Of a stretch of DNA of 64,000 nt, positions 1-7,486 are shown one piece after another. The stretch spans positions 62,001-126,000 of the forward strand of contig NZ_JAGQDE010000003.1 of the NCBI RefSeq assembly GCF_018069755.1, read 5' to 3'. Numbering within the stretch: the first letter of the stretch is position 1; each line of letters opens with the position of its first letter. This DNA comes from Ideonella aquatica (GTDB lineage: Bacteria > Pseudomonadota > Gammaproteobacteria > Burkholderiales > Burkholderiaceae_C). A program made the position numbers and the translations under genes. The notes under the pieces are model-generated. The model did no database searches. It was not told the origin of the DNA and worked only from the letters and a program-made list of their open reading frames with translations.

Positions 1-437
1 CGGTGTGGAAGGGCGAGGAGGGCGATGACCGCCTGGTCAACAGCCATGGCGAGGTCTTCGAGGCCAATCTGGGCGACGTCGACGAGGCCCAGTTGCCCGA
101 CTTCGCCGGCCCGCTGGCCGAGGCACCGCAGATCCTGGCGCTGTACCGTCGCCTGCGCCCGGTGTTCGAGCCGCTGGGCCGCGAGCCGGTGAGCCTGGCG
201 CTGTCGGGCCGTGGCTCCTGGCGCGTCGAGCTGGACGACGGCGTGGCCGTCGAGCTTGGCCGCGGCAGCGAGGACGAGGTGCTCGAACGCAGCGCGCGCT
301 TCGTGCGCACCATCACCCAGGTCGGTGGCGCCAGCCGCCGGCCCATCGATTACGCCGACCTGCGGCACGCCGACGGTTACGCGGTGCGCTTCAAGGGCGG
401 TCCCGGGGCTGCCGCCACACCCACCGGAGCCCACTGA
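1..437 (+). CDS. ftsQ: Cell division protein FtsQ, C-terminal part (gene enters from the left edge)
   Basis: This is the C-terminal end of FtsQ, the bitopic inner-membrane protein that links early and late divisome proteins through FtsB and FtsL. The reading frame is open from the window edge (first whole codon at base 3), so the start, the transmembrane helix and the POTRA domain lie outside. What remains is the beta domain. It contains the stretch FVRTITQ followed by a D-Y-A-D-L-R-H-x-D-G-Y-A-V-R-F segment, the usual last strand of FtsQ. The stop is 8 bases before ftsA, so the two are probably co-transcribed and translationally coupled. The identification rests on both this strand pattern and the position directly before ftsA-ftsZ. 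Confidence 0.93.
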   Translation, partial: VWKGEEGDDRLVNSHGEVFEANLGDVDEAQLPDFAGPLAEAPQILALYRRLRPVFEPLGREPVSLALSGRGSWRVELDDGVAVELGRGSEDEVLERSARFVRTITQVGGASRRPIDYADLRHADGYAVRFKGGPGAAATPTGAH

Positions 438-445
438 GGAAGGCC

Positions 446-1675
446 ATGGCCAAGGAATACAAGGATCTCGTCGTCGGCCTGGACATCGGCACCGCCAAGG
501 TGATGGCGGTGGTGGCCGAGGTCGTGGGTGGCGAATTGCGCGTCGCCGGTCTGGGGGTGGCCAGCTCGCACGGCCTGAAGCGCGGCGTGGTGGTCAACAT
601 CGACGCCACCGTGCAAAGCATCCAGCAGGCGCTGAAAGAGGCCGAGATGATGGCCGCCTGCAAGATCGAGCGCGTCTACACCGGCATCACCGGCAGCCAC
701 ATCCGCGGCCAGAACAGCACCGGCATGGTGATCGTGCGCGACAACCGCGAGGTCACGCCCACCGATGTGGCGCGCGTCATCGAGACCGCCAAGGCGATCA
801 ACATCCCCAACGACCAGCGCCTGTTGCTGGTCGAGTCGCAGGAGTTCGTGATCGACGGCCACGAGGTCAAGGAGCCGATCGGCATGAGCGGCAGCCGGCT
901 CGAGGTCAAGGTCCACATCGCCACCGGCGCGCAGAGCGCCGCCGAGAACATCGTCAAGTGCGTGCGCCGCTGCGGCCTGGAGGTCGAGCAGCTGTGCCTG
1001 TCGCCCACCGCTGCCGCCGCCGCGGTGCTGACCGACGACGAGAAGGACCTGGGCGTGGCGGTGGTGGACATCGGCGCCGGCACCACCGATGTGAGCATCT
1101 TCACCGGCGGCTCGATCCGCCACACCGCGGTCATCCCCATCGCCGGCGACCTGATCACCAGCGACATCGCGATGGCGCTGCGCACGCCCACCAAGGACGC
1201 CGAGGAGATCAAGGTCGAGTACGGCGTGGCCAAGCAGATGCTGGCCGACCCCAACGAGCAGGTCGAGGTGCCCGGTCTGGGCGACCGCGTGCCGCGCATG
1301 CTCAGCCGCCAGGCGCTGGCCGGTGTGATCGAGCCGCGGGTGGAAGAGATCTACTCGCTGGTGCACCAGGTGATCCGCGATTCGGGCTACGAGGAACTGC
1401 TGTCCTCGGGCATCGTGATCACCGGCGGCACGGCGGTGATGCCGGGCATGGTCGAGCTGGGCGAGGACATCTTCCTCAAGCCCGTGCGCAAGGGCCTGCC
1501 CACCTATTCGGGGCCGCTCTTTGACATGGTGGCCAACCCGCGCTCGGCCACCGTGATGGGTCTGCTGGAAGAAGCCCGGCTGGCCCATGCACGCGGCCAC
1601 AAGGCACAACAACAGGCCGGCTCGGTGAAGACCTTGTTCGGCCGGGCGAAGGACTGGTTCTTGGGAAATTTCTGA
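446..1675 (+). CDS. ftsA: Cell division protein FtsA, actin-like membrane tether of the Z ring
   Basis: FtsA is an actin/HSP70-fold ATPase that anchors FtsZ filaments to the inner membrane and recruits later divisome proteins. The 409-residue product has the normal family length. It starts with VVGLDIGTAKV (phosphate-1 loop), has AVVDIGAGTTDVSIF in the middle (phosphate-2 loop) and GIVITGGTAVMPGM near the end (adenosine motif). The last residues, TLFGRAKDWFLGNF, form the conserved amphipathic C-terminal helix that binds the membrane. The ATG is preceded by GAGGAAGG, a good ribosome-binding site. It follows ftsQ by 8 bases and precedes ftsZ by 100 bases, the standard order. Confidence 0.98.
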   Translation: MAKEYKDLVVGLDIGTAKVMAVVAEVVGGELRVAGLGVASSHGLKRGVVVNIDATVQSIQQALKEAEMMAACKIERVYTGITGSHIRGQNSTGMVIVRDNREVTPTDVARVIETAKAINIPNDQRLLLVESQEFVIDGHEVKEPIGMSGSRLEVKVHIATGAQSAAENIVKCVRRCGLEVEQLCLSPTAAAAAVLTDDEKDLGVAVVDIGAGTTDVSIFTGGSIRHTAVIPIAGDLITSDIAMALRTPTKDAEEIKVEYGVAKQMLADPNEQVEVPGLGDRVPRMLSRQALAGVIEPRVEEIYSLVHQVIRDSGYEELLSSGIVITGGTAVMPGMVELGEDIFLKPVRKGLPTYSGPLFDMVANPRSATVMGLLEEARLAHARGHKAQQQAGSVKTLFGRAKDWFLGNF

Positions 1676-1775
1676 CCGGCGGGGCCGGCACACAACGACG
1701 GACGTTGCAACGATCCGCACAGGTAGCAAGCGTTTTCAATTCAGGCAACTGCACACAGCACGACGGAGGTTCCAC

Positions 1776-2993
1776 ATGGCCATCGAGATGATCGAAGACT
1801 TCGACCAGGGCACGCAGATCAAGGTGATCGGCGTGGGCGGCGGCGGCGGCAACGCGGTCGACCACATGATCGCCCAGGGCGTCCAGGGGGTGGAGTTCAT
1901 CGTCGCCAACACCGACGCGCAAGCGCTCAACCGCAGCGGCGCCGGTCAGCTGGTGCAGCTGGGCAGCACCGGTCTGGGCGCCGGCTCCAAGCCCGAGGTG
2001 GGCAGCAGCGCCGCCCAGGAGGCCGAGGGCCGCATCCGCGAAGCCATTGCCGGCGCGCACATGCTGTTCATCACCGCCGGCATGGGTGGCGGCACCGGCA
2101 CCGGCGCGGCGCCGGTGATCGCCCGCATCGCCAAGGACATGGGCATCCTGACCGTGGGCGTGGTCACCAAGCCGTTTGAATTCGAAGGCGGTCGCCGCTC
2201 CAAGCAGGCCGATGCCGGCGTGACCGAGCTGGAAGCCAACGTCGACAGCCTGATCGTGGTGCTCAACGAGAAGCTGCTCGAGGTCATGGGCGACGACGTC
2301 ACCCAGGAGGAGGCCTTCGCGCACGCCAACGACGTGCTGAAGAACGCCGTGGGCGGCATCTCGGACATCATCCACATCCCGGGCCTGGTGAACGTCGACT
2401 TCGAGGACGTCAAGACCGTGATGAGCGAGCCGGGCAAGGCGATGATGGGCACGGCCATGGCCGGCGGTCCGGACCGCGCCACCAAGGCCGCTGAGGCCGC
2501 CGTGGCCTGCCCGCTGCTCGAAGGCATCGACCTGTCCGGCGCGCGTGGCGTGCTGGTGCTGATCGCGGCAGCCCGCAGCACCTTCAAGCTGAGCGAGAGC
2601 AAGAACGCGATGAACACCATCCGCCGCTACGCCGCGGAAGATGCGCACGTGATCTACGGCACTGCCTACGACGACAGCCTGGGCGACCAGCTGCGCGTGA
2701 CCGTCATCGCCACCGGCCTGTCCTCGGCCCGCCGCGCCGCCGCCCCGCTGACCGTGGTCCAGACCCAGCCGCAGACCGTGCTGCGCACCGGCACCGACAA
2801 CCTGCCGGTGCTGAGCAGCCCGATCGGCGCCACTGCCGCCCCGGTGATGGGCGCTACCGACTACGCCGGCATGGCCACGCCCAGCGTCTGGCGCACCGGC
2901 CGCACCCAGGCCGCCGCCAAGGTCGAGGCGCTGAGCAGCAACGGCATGGACGAGATCGAGATCCCGGCCTTCCTGCGCAAGCAGGCCGACTGA
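1776..2993 (+). CDS. ftsZ: Cell division GTPase FtsZ (tubulin homologue)
   Basis: FtsZ polymerises with GTP into the cytokinetic ring. The 405-residue protein has the N-terminal GVGGGGGNAVDHM loop, the tubulin signature GGGTGTGAAPVIA, the NEKLLEVMGDDVTQEEAF synergy region and a variable linker. It ends in MDEIEIPAFLRKQAD, the conserved C-terminal peptide that FtsA and other partners bind. GGAGG lies just upstream of the ATG. The 100-base gap after ftsA could hold an extra promoter, but I cannot pick out clear boxes. A rho-independent terminator follows, so ftsZ is the last gene of this transcript; lpxC, which often follows ftsZ in related genomes, is not here. Confidence 0.98.
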   Translation: MAIEMIEDFDQGTQIKVIGVGGGGGNAVDHMIAQGVQGVEFIVANTDAQALNRSGAGQLVQLGSTGLGAGSKPEVGSSAAQEAEGRIREAIAGAHMLFITAGMGGGTGTGAAPVIARIAKDMGILTVGVVTKPFEFEGGRRSKQADAGVTELEANVDSLIVVLNEKLLEVMGDDVTQEEAFAHANDVLKNAVGGISDIIHIPGLVNVDFEDVKTVMSEPGKAMMGTAMAGGPDRATKAAEAAVACPLLEGIDLSGARGVLVLIAAARSTFKLSESKNAMNTIRRYAAEDAHVIYGTAYDDSLGDQLRVTVIATGLSSARRAAAPLTVVQTQPQTVLRTGTDNLPVLSSPIGATAAPVMGATDYAGMATPSVWRTGRTQAAAKVEALSSNGMDEIEIPAFLRKQAD

Positions 2994-3060
2994 GGCCGCG
3001 CCAGCACCTGTGCGCCCGGGCCTGGCCGGCCCGGCGTGCTGCCGTCGCCTGCATTCCAGG

Positions 3061-3090
3061 GGGGCGCCCGCTCGGGGCAGCCCCTTTTTT
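3061..3090 (+). terminator. Rho-independent terminator of the ftsQAZ transcript
   Basis: The left arm GGGGC-GCCC (3061-3069) pairs with GGGC-A-GCCCC (3075-3084), a nine-pair stem with one bulged A and a short loop, followed by six T residues (3085-3090). It lies 67 bases after the ftsZ stop codon. Confidence 0.88.
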
Positions 3091-3155
3091 CATGCGCTGT
3101 CGTGCGTGATATAAGCCGGGGGCCGGCGATGTGCTGGTGACAGTTTCCCTGGCGC

Positions 3156-4193
3156 ATGATGTCGCAGACCCCCCCGGACGATCAGGTCCCGAGCGTGTTC
3201 CTCCACGTTCCCAAGAGCGCAGGCACCACCTTGCGCGCGGTGTTCCATCGTGCGCTGGGCGACCAACTGCTGTGGTTCCGCAACCCCGACAGTCGCCGGC
3301 CGCCCGAGCCCGATCATCCGCGCCACACCGATGATCTCTCCAAGCTGAACAGCCCCGAGGCCTGGGCCGGGGTGCGCATGGTGGGCGGCCACTTTCCGGC
3401 CTGGAAGCTGCCGCTGGCGCTGCTGGAGCGCAGGCCCTTGCTGATGGCGGTACTGCGCGAGCCGGTGGCTCGGGTCGAGTCCCTGTACGCCTACATCCGG
3501 CGCGAGGAGCACCATGCGCTGCACCACGAGCTGAGCCAACGGACCTTGCTGGAGGCCCTGGACCTGCCGCAGTTTCGCCGCGTGGTCCCCCAGGGGCAGC
3601 TTCGATTCCTGCGCACCGCTCAAAGACCCTGGCATCCCAGCATGCTGGCGCCCTTTCCGGTGCTGATCGGCAAGCATGAGCATCTGCCCGCCTTTGTCGA
3701 GGCGGCCGCCCGTCGCACCGGCCTGCCGCTGGAACTGGCCGACATGTCGGCCAATGTCAGCCCGCCGGGCTACCGCGATTCGCTGAAGCAACAAGCGGGC
3801 TACGCCGAGGCGCGCGCGCTGATCGCCAGCCTGACCGAGGACGAAGCCGAGTTCATGCGCAGCTTCGACCAGATCTACGAGCACGAGGCCGGGGACATGC
3901 CGGTGGTGCCGCAGCGGCCCAGCCGCCCGGCGGGTGCCGTGGCCAAGCCAGCGGCCAAGGCGACGCCAGCGCCGAAGGGCCCCAGGCCCGACTCGCGGCC
4001 CGCCGCACGACCCCTTGCACGGGCCGATGCACCGCCGGCCGCTGACGCCGCAGGCACCCAGGCCGACGCGCCGACCGAAGCGCAGGCCGAGCGTCGCGCT
4101 GCCCGGCGCGAGGCGCGCCGCGGTGCCCGCCAGGCCGAGCGTCGGCGGCTGCGTGAGCAGGGCGACGAGCCGCAGGGCGGTTCGTCGCCGTAG
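3156..4193 (+). CDS. Sulfotransferase-family-like protein with a long Ala/Arg-rich tail
   Basis: The product is 345 residues. The N-terminus has FLHVPKSAGTTLR, the 5'-phosphosulfate-binding loop of membrane-type sulfotransferases that use PAPS, and about 80 residues later VLREPVARVESLYAY, which matches their 3'-phosphate motif (R-x-P-x-x-R-x-x-S-x-Y). A carbohydrate sulfotransferase role is therefore likely, but the acceptor is unknown. From about residue 245 the sequence changes to a low-complexity tail rich in Ala, Pro, Arg and Glu that is probably disordered. The start could be either of two adjacent ATGs (3156 or 3159), and neither has a clear ribosome-binding site. It lies just after the ftsZ terminator and is probably transcribed alone. 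Confidence 0.72.
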   Translation: MMSQTPPDDQVPSVFLHVPKSAGTTLRAVFHRALGDQLLWFRNPDSRRPPEPDHPRHTDDLSKLNSPEAWAGVRMVGGHFPAWKLPLALLERRPLLMAVLREPVARVESLYAYIRREEHHALHHELSQRTLLEALDLPQFRRVVPQGQLRFLRTAQRPWHPSMLAPFPVLIGKHEHLPAFVEAAARRTGLPLELADMSANVSPPGYRDSLKQQAGYAEARALIASLTEDEAEFMRSFDQIYEHEAGDMPVVPQRPSRPAGAVAKPAAKATPAPKGPRPDSRPAARPLARADAPPAADAAGTQADAPTEAQAERRAARREARRGARQAERRRLREQGDEPQGGSSP

Positions 4194-4215
4194 CGCGGCC
4201 TCAGCCGGATCGCCG

Positions 4216-6396
4216 TCAGAACGGCTGCTCGTAACCCAGCCGCCACAGCACCTGGCGGTGCCAGGCCTCGCGGGCGTCGTAGCGGACCGGCAGGCCAGCT
4301 TCCACCACCTGCACGCGCTTGTTGTCGACCATGTCGTTGCCCCACCACTGCTGGGCCGACAGCCGCCAGGTGTGGCGCGGCTGCGGCTGCCAGGACAGGT
4401 CGGCGCTGAAGCTGTGCTGGGCATTGAAGGCCAGGCGGCGCTTGTCGGGCTGATCGGCCAGCGCGCGGCCGCGGGCCTGCAGACCCAGCTGCGCCGTCCA
4501 GGCCGCTGACAGCGGTTGCGTCAGGTCCAGCTTGGCCTGCCAGTCGGGCTGGCCGGCCAGTGCAGGGCGGGCACCGGCCACATCGTCCAGGCGAGAGCGC
4601 AGGGCTGCCAGGCTGGCCTGCCAGCGCAGTGGCCGGCCGTCGATCAGTGCGCCGCGGGCCTCGCCGCGCAGCTCCAGCTCCAGGCTGGCGCTCCAGGCGC
4701 TGCCGGCATTGAAGCGCTGCAGCAGGTAGGGGTAGCTCAGGTCTTGCGCCTGCACGATCAGGCGATCGAGGATGACATCGTCAATGCGGCGCAGCGCGGC
4801 CGACCACACCATCTCGCCGCCCAGCGCTGGCAGCGCGCGCTGCCAGCTGGCGTCCAGGCTCCAGGCGCGTTCGGGCCGCAGGTCCGGATTGCCGGTCTGT
4901 GCCGGCGCGGTGGGCGAGACCTCGATCGGCACGTAGCGGCGCGGCATCACGTCGCGCGGCGCCGGCAGCTTGAAGCCGCGCGACAGGCCTAGCTTGAAGG
5001 TGCCCCAGCCGCCGGCGGGCGTGGTGGCGATGCGCAGCACCGGTCCGACCAGGCGGTGGGACTGTCGCACCGCGGTGAAGACGTTGCCCTCGCTGTCGGT
5101 GGACAGCTGTTCCAGGCGCAGGCCCAGCTGGGCCTCGGTTTTCTCGGCCAGCGTCCAGTCGTCCTGCACATACAGGGCGCGGCGCTGCACGCGTGCGTCG
5201 TAGCGCTCGTCGAGGTTGTCGGGCGGCTTGCCACCGGGCAGTGCCAGCTCGGTCTGCACCCGGTCCTCGCGGCGCACCGCCTGCTCCAGCTCGGCCCCCA
5301 CATCCAGCCGGTGCGCCTCGCCCAGCGGGCGCTGGTGGTTGAGGTTGAGCACCACGCTCTGGTCGTCGGCGCGTCCATCGACGTGCGTGTCCTGCACCAG
5401 GCGCGGCGTGAAGTCGGTGCCCAGGCCGCGGGCCTGCTGGTCGCGCCGCGAGAAGGTGCCGCTCAGCCGCGCCTCGGTGCGTGAGCCATCGGCCGCCTTG
5501 TGCTGCAGCTGGGCTCGGCCGCGCCAGAACACCCGCTGGTAGTGCAGTTGCAGCTGGCTGTCCTGCTGCTCCGGCGGCGCGCCGAGCAGCGGCGTGCGGT
5601 GATCGATCACGCCACCGTCCGAGCGGGCATAGCGCAGGCTGTGGTCGGTGGAGAGTTGCCAGCGGCTGCCATCGGCCTGCTCCTGCTGCCAGGACAGGCG
5701 GGGGTTCAGCGCCAGCGACTCGGTGCGGTCGTATTCGACCTTGTCGGTCAGCGTGCGTTGCACCAGGGTGGCGGCCTCGCCCTCGCGGCGCTCGCTCAGC
5801 CAGGTGGCCGGCCAGCGCTGGCGCTCGCTGGCCAGCACCGTGCCCAGGCCCCAGGTGGCGGCGCCCCAGCGGTCGCCCAGGTTCAGGGTGGCGCTGGCCT
5901 GCGGCAGGCCCCACTGGCTGGCCAGCGCGAGCTTGATATCGCGCGTGGCCAGCGCACTGGCGCGGCGCGTGACCAGGTTGATCGTGCCGGCAATCGCCTG
6001 CGTGCTCTGCACCGATGCGCCGCGCTGGATCTCCACCCGCTCCAGGCTGTCCAGCGCGATGCTGTCCAGCGAGAAACCGCGTGGCACCGGCTCGCCATTG
6101 ATCAGCAACTGGGTGTAGCCGCCGCCCAGGCCGCCGAGCTTGAGCTCGGTCTGCGGGCCGCGGCCATCGACCGTGATGCCGGGCACGCGACCCAGCGCAT
6201 CGGCCAGGCGGGTGTCGCCATGGCGCAGCAGCTCGTCGCGGGCCACCACCTGGCGGCCGGCGGTGTCGGCGCGGCGCTGGGCGCTGCTGTCACCGCGCAC
6301 CTCGACCTGGGTGGCCGGTTCCTGCGCCACGGCGCAGCTGGCCAGCAGCAGCAGCGCGGGTGAGCAGGATCGTCGGCGGTGGTGGTTCGGTGTCAT
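4216..6396 (-). CDS. TonB-dependent outer-membrane receptor
   Basis: This 726-residue protein should import a siderophore, cobalamin or another scarce ligand across the outer membrane using TonB energy. It starts with a signal peptide (MTPNHHRRRSC, then a Leu/Ala core ending near CAVAQ). A plug domain follows, with RQVVARDELLRHGDTRLADAL, LINGEPVPRG and IERVEIQRGAS-like segments (here LERVEIQRGASVQSTQAIAG). The rest is a beta-barrel ending in a terminal Phe, as outer-membrane proteins do. The ATG at 6396 was chosen because AGGGAGG lies just upstream and the signal peptide starts there; the frame stays open further upstream but reads like non-coding sequence. The substrate cannot be told from sequence, and no siderophore genes adjoin it. 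Confidence 0.9.
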   Translation of the reverse strand: MTPNHHRRRSCSPALLLLASCAVAQEPATQVEVRGDSSAQRRADTAGRQVVARDELLRHGDTRLADALGRVPGITVDGRGPQTELKLGGLGGGYTQLLINGEPVPRGFSLDSIALDSLERVEIQRGASVQSTQAIAGTINLVTRRASALATRDIKLALASQWGLPQASATLNLGDRWGAATWGLGTVLASERQRWPATWLSERREGEAATLVQRTLTDKVEYDRTESLALNPRLSWQQEQADGSRWQLSTDHSLRYARSDGGVIDHRTPLLGAPPEQQDSQLQLHYQRVFWRGRAQLQHKAADGSRTEARLSGTFSRRDQQARGLGTDFTPRLVQDTHVDGRADDQSVVLNLNHQRPLGEAHRLDVGAELEQAVRREDRVQTELALPGGKPPDNLDERYDARVQRRALYVQDDWTLAEKTEAQLGLRLEQLSTDSEGNVFTAVRQSHRLVGPVLRIATTPAGGWGTFKLGLSRGFKLPAPRDVMPRRYVPIEVSPTAPAQTGNPDLRPERAWSLDASWQRALPALGGEMVWSAALRRIDDVILDRLIVQAQDLSYPYLLQRFNAGSAWSASLELELRGEARGALIDGRPLRWQASLAALRSRLDDVAGARPALAGQPDWQAKLDLTQPLSAAWTAQLGLQARGRALADQPDKRRLAFNAQHSFSADLSWQPQPRHTWRLSAQQWWGNDMVDNKRVQVVEAGLPVRYDAREAWHRQVLWRLGYEQPF

Positions 6397-6493
6397 GCAA
6401 GCCTCCCTGGCACGGCCTGCGGTGGGCCGAGCGTGATGTGTTGAGCAGGCGATGCTATCCGAGCCCGGCTCATGCACGGCGTAGGCTGAGCCC

Positions 6494-6775
6494 ATGCTGC
6501 TGGACATCAGCCCCATGCGCCACAACCTGGCCTTTCGCCGACTGTTCGCCAGCCAGTTCATCTCGGGCCTGGGCACCATGGTCAGCGATGTGGCCGTGCC
6601 CTGGCAGCTGCATGAGCTGACCCACCCTGGGTGGGTGCGCTGGTGATCGGCGTGTTCAGCGGCCGGACCCACCGCGTCCAGTGCCGTGGCCGCGCGGTGG
6701 TGATCGCGGCTGGCGCTGACTGGCCTGGTCTGGCCGCGCTTCTGGCGCTACCTGCCGCCGTCCGGCCCGGGCTGA
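6494..6775 (+). pseudogene. Remnant of an MFS (EntS-like) transporter gene with a large internal deletion
   Basis: The ATG at 6494 opens a reading frame of about 50 residues containing RHNLAFRRLFASQFISGLG and VAVPWQLHELTHPG, the typical N-terminus of EntS-type major facilitator exporters. It then meets a stop; a one-base shift would continue into GALVIGVFSG. In the original frame, from about 6704 to the stop at 6773-6775, there is a stretch like a last transmembrane helix and C-terminus (ALTGLVWPRFWRYLPP). About 1.1 kb of the middle, compared with a normal family member of about 400 residues, is missing. The C-terminal remnant overlaps the end of the opposite PaiB-like gene by 28 bases. Its place beside a TonB receptor suggests a former exporter/receptor pair. 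Confidence 0.7.
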
Positions 6776-7407
6776 GGCGGTGGACCGATGCTGTCGCGCA
6801 TCGCCTGCGCCAGCGCCGTCTGACCACGCTGGTCCAGCACCTCGGCGGCCGACTGCCGGTCGCGCAGCGCCTTGTTCTGGCTGAGCTTGGACTTGCCCAC
6901 CAGCGAGCTGATGCTCACCTGGATGCCGACGATCTTGCGCAGCATCTCGTCAATGAACTCGGGCGCCGAGTCCGACATCTTCCAGGGCTTGGTCTCGGCC
7001 GCCTCGTGCTGGCGCGTCAGTCGCGCCACCAGGCCGCGCACGAAGCGCTCGTCGTCGTGCACGCTCAGCGTGCCGTGGGCATGCACCACCTCGTAGTTCC
7101 AGGTGGGCACCTGGCGGTGGCTCTCGTGCTTGCTGGGGTACCAGCTGGGCGAGATGAAGGCCTCGGCGCCGCGGAACACCACCATCACCGGCGTGCCGGT
7201 GGGGCAGCGTTGCCACAGCGGATTGGCGCGCGCCACATGGGCGCTGAGCGTGCCCAGCGGCCCCGCGGCCGGATCGAACTCGAAGGGGATGTGGTCGGCA
7301 TCCATGCCCAGCTCGCCCGGCGTCACCAGCATGCCCAGCGGGTGCGCGCGGATGATGCGGTGCAGGGCCGCGGGATCGGTGAGGGCGAAGTGGGCGGGGG
7401 TGTACAT
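6748..7407 (-). CDS. FMN-binding negative transcriptional regulator, PaiB family
   Basis: The 219-residue product begins MYTPAHFALTDPAALHRIIRAHPLGMLVT, the classic PaiB N-terminus, and has the segments HIPFEFDP, LSAHVARANPLW, FRGAEAFISPSWYPSKHES and VPTWNYEVVHAHG, diagnostic of this split-barrel flavin-binding family. Bacillus PaiB is described as a negative regulator of sporulation and degradative enzymes; elsewhere the function is unclear and a flavin-reductase-like activity is possible. The ATG at 7407 matches the family start; the upstream extension does not. The stop codon lies inside the remnant of the opposite MFS gene, so the 3' end sits in decaying DNA, but the conserved part looks intact. 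Confidence 0.9.
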   Translation of the reverse strand: MYTPAHFALTDPAALHRIIRAHPLGMLVTPGELGMDADHIPFEFDPAAGPLGTLSAHVARANPLWQRCPTGTPVMVVFRGAEAFISPSWYPSKHESHRQVPTWNYEVVHAHGTLSVHDDERFVRGLVARLTRQHEAAETKPWKMSDSAPEFIDEMLRKIVGIQVSISSLVGKSKLSQNKALRDRQSAAEVLDQRGQTALAQAMRDSIGPPPQPGPDGGR

Positions 7408-7486
7408 CGGAGGGCCTCGCGTGGGGGCGCGCCGCCAGCCCGGCGCGAACCCAGGCATCTTGGCACGACACCGGGCGCGACGCCGA

